From Patiria pectinifera (lineage: Eukaryota > Echinodermata > Asteroidea > Valvatida > Asterinidae), in contig CM057142.1 of assembly GCA_029964075.1 (NCBI GenBank), positions 5,409,770 through 5,473,769 of the forward strand: a DNA stretch of 64,000 nucleotides, read 5' to 3'. The position numbers and the translations under genes were made by a program. The notes below the pieces were generated by a model. That model was not told where the DNA came from, ran no database searches, and saw only the letters and a list, made by a program, of their open reading frames with translations. This document shows, in pieces, positions 62,001-64,000 of this stretch (its first letter is position 1; the number at the start of each line of letters is the position of its first letter).

Positions 62001-63479
62001 TCAGTCACCAGTTTACCTAGTTGTGTTCTTTAAATGATTATTTTTTAAAATACTTATGTCCAAATGGCAGCGCCCAGCTCTTCAAGTGGCACTGAGTGGT
62101 TAGCAGCTTTTTAAATCTTCAAAAATAATCGCCAGTGATACATAAATTCGATTTCAAGATTTCTGATGTAGGAACGGCAACTTTCAGCTCCCGACAGACA
62201 TGTATACCGTATTAGAAAATGTCTGCGCATAATGTTCAGCACACTAGAATTGACCACAGTGATTCTTGTTCCAGGGTTCTCCTTTGAAGTGTCCCACATA
62301 TCAGGAATAGCGACCTCTGCCTGAACTCCTCATATCACAGTTGGCAATCAGCACATACTCACGTATGTACAGGGAATGCATGGACACGAAAATGTTCGAG
62401 ATTTAACATTCCTGCACACCATCAAGTAGTGCAGAAAAAATAAACCCTCCACAGAAATGGACCCTCATTCACATTTCGAAAATGCCAGTGAAGACATCTT
62501 CATGTTTACATGTAGTGTTCACATGATATGTACATGTACATTTACATGGGTAACTGTCGTTCTCAAAGGTACATGTAGTCCGTTGTCACAGAGCGCTGTC
62601 TCTTCATAACTACATGTACATGCATCAACTAGTCTAATTTAATGCCTGTTCATACTTTCAGGCATGAGAATGAATTTCAATGAAAAAAAAGGACACAAAA
62701 CAGGGGAAAAAAAGATGTGAAATCAGGCAAAAAAGCCCCAATACAGGCTCAAAATAAATAAAAATGCGGAAATTTGGGCAACAAAAAAACAGGAATTCCT
62801 GTTTAAACAGGAAGATTCTCATGCCTGTACTTTGCGCGAACGCGAATTTGTGATGTCATTGCAAGTATTCACGCTGCTAATTCGTAAAAAAAAAATGAGC
62901 ACATGTCACGTCAGCAAATTTCGCAGTGCATATTTCCTTTGTCCAATTCACTTTGCATTCGCAAACATACATGCACATGTGCATGATTTGCATAACATGT
63001 ACATACATGTACATAGTATACATGTACACGTCCCCTTTTTCAATGTGTTTCCACCACTTCAAGTCGTTTCCGCCAGCGTGCACATGAAAAGATTAAAGAC
63101 CACCGGCCCGCATGTACTGGATTATTCCAGCAGTACAGCTTTGGGCCTTTTTATCATCAATATCTCATTTATAACTCAAAGTGAATCATCGTTCTTTGTG
63201 CATCGGGAAACACTGTCAGACTGATTCTAATCGCGAGGCCTCGCGGCTACCGCGCACGCATTAAAAAAAAAATTCTCTCTCTCTCTCTCCCGTCTCTCAG
63301 CGAGGGGACAATCAGCGAGATTGAATCAATAAGAATTATCTCACTTTAATCGGGCAGCTGAGGCGACAGAAGCCGGGGAGGCCACTGGCGTCTTGATGGA
63401 GGCATCTGTGATGTCTTAGCATTAGAGGAGATGGCATTGTCAGCTTAGACCTACCATAAGCTCATTCAGCCAAACATCT

Positions 63480-64000
63480 GCGAGTGCTGTCTGTCCTTAA
63501 CCCTAACTCCCTCGGCAGATTTTTGCTACGATCCTTCCTGAATCCTCCAAAAATCCTCCACTGAGCAGGAAACTGGATAGAAAAATGTTTGGACCGGACT
63601 GTACGTTTCAGGTCTTCAAGCTCCATCTTCATCAATCCAGCATTCTGAAAGATCTGACAGCATTGAAGCCGGTGCAGACTATGTTACCTGTAGCGTCATG
63701 CCGACAGGCAACCGCCGGGCAACCCAAACATTTAAGCATATTTTACACGTTCTTTGGCCCACATTAACCCTAACTCCCTTGGCCTTTTTGCTAGGATGTA
63801 GCCTTAATCCTGCAAAATCCTCAAATTGGCCTCATGGAAAAATAGCATATAGCCTCCATCCTGCAAATTCCTACGTTATTTCTTGAATATGGTCCATGGA
63901 GGGGTGACCACTGCCTGAATCCTGCAAAATCCTCCGGCTATGACTGTCAATAGGCTGAGGCAGAGGCAGTGACATCCTGGAGCAGTGCGGAGGATGTCAA
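63480..64000. repeat. Repeat region with TTAACCCTAACTCCCT and CCTGAATCCTGCAAAATCC motifs
   Basis: TTAACCCTAACTCCCT occurs at 63498 and 63766, each followed about 40 bp later by AATCCTSCAAAAATCCTC-like sequence. Further copies of AATCCTGCAAA follow at 63860-63930. The family reaches the window edge. Confidence 0.7.

Larger units (their letters stand above)
53846..64000 (-). other. Upstream intron of GALNT2 (right part of window)
   Basis: Sequence before exon 1, running off the right edge. It holds SINEs, MITE-like elements, a (TC)n tract at 63274-63289 and a dense ACATGTAC cluster at 62960-63030. I looked on the minus strand for an initiator exon with a short basic tail and a hydrophobic anchor and found no convincing one. 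54110-55600, 57370-59890 and 62000-63470 show nothing I can name. Confidence 0.65.

Overview
The window is animal nuclear DNA: AT-rich, intron-dominated and full of small DNA transposons, SINEs and minisatellites. The abundant short ACATGTAC/ACCGGT palindromes, the many foldback MITEs and introns of several kilobases suggest a marine invertebrate. I infer a deuterostome, possibly an echinoderm; no marker in the window proves this.

One host gene is supported. It lies on the minus strand and covers nearly the whole window: ten coding exons between 53845 and 4407 that join, with consistent splice phases and no stop, into 406 complete codons plus two bases. The product is an orthologue of polypeptide N-acetylgalactosaminyltransferase 2 (GALNT2), a Golgi enzyme that starts mucin-type O-glycosylation. 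From the metal-binding Asp-x-His to the catalytic loop, the spacing of key residues matches human GALNT2 without insertion or deletion. The exons give the end of the stem and the whole catalytic domain. The first exon(s) (cytosolic tail, membrane anchor) were not found and probably lie right of 64000. The C-terminal ricin-type lectin exons were not found in 1-4406 and probably lie to the left.

Layout in gene order: right flank 53846-64000 (upstream intron, repeats only); exon 1 at 53565-53845; a 19.4 kb intron rich in MITEs; exons 2-5 at 34137-24582; a 7.1 kb intron with two large minisatellites (20.8-21.3 kb and 22.5-24.3 kb); exons 6-10 at 17488-4407; then 4.4 kb of intron with a LINE fragment. 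No tRNA, rRNA, CRISPR array or second host gene was found.

The rest is mobile DNA. I recognise hAT-type MITEs with perfect 8-bp target duplications, PIF/Harbinger-type MITEs with TTA/TAA duplications, several MITE families flanked by TTAA, Tc1/mariner-like foldbacks, tRNA-derived SINEs (one with a perfect 11-bp duplication) and the 3' end of a non-LTR retrotransposon. I found no new multigene system. The most unusual items are a repeat family with an expandable 11-bp minisatellite present in three introns of this gene, and a TTAA MITE family whose central palindrome keeps its pairing while its sequence changes between copies.
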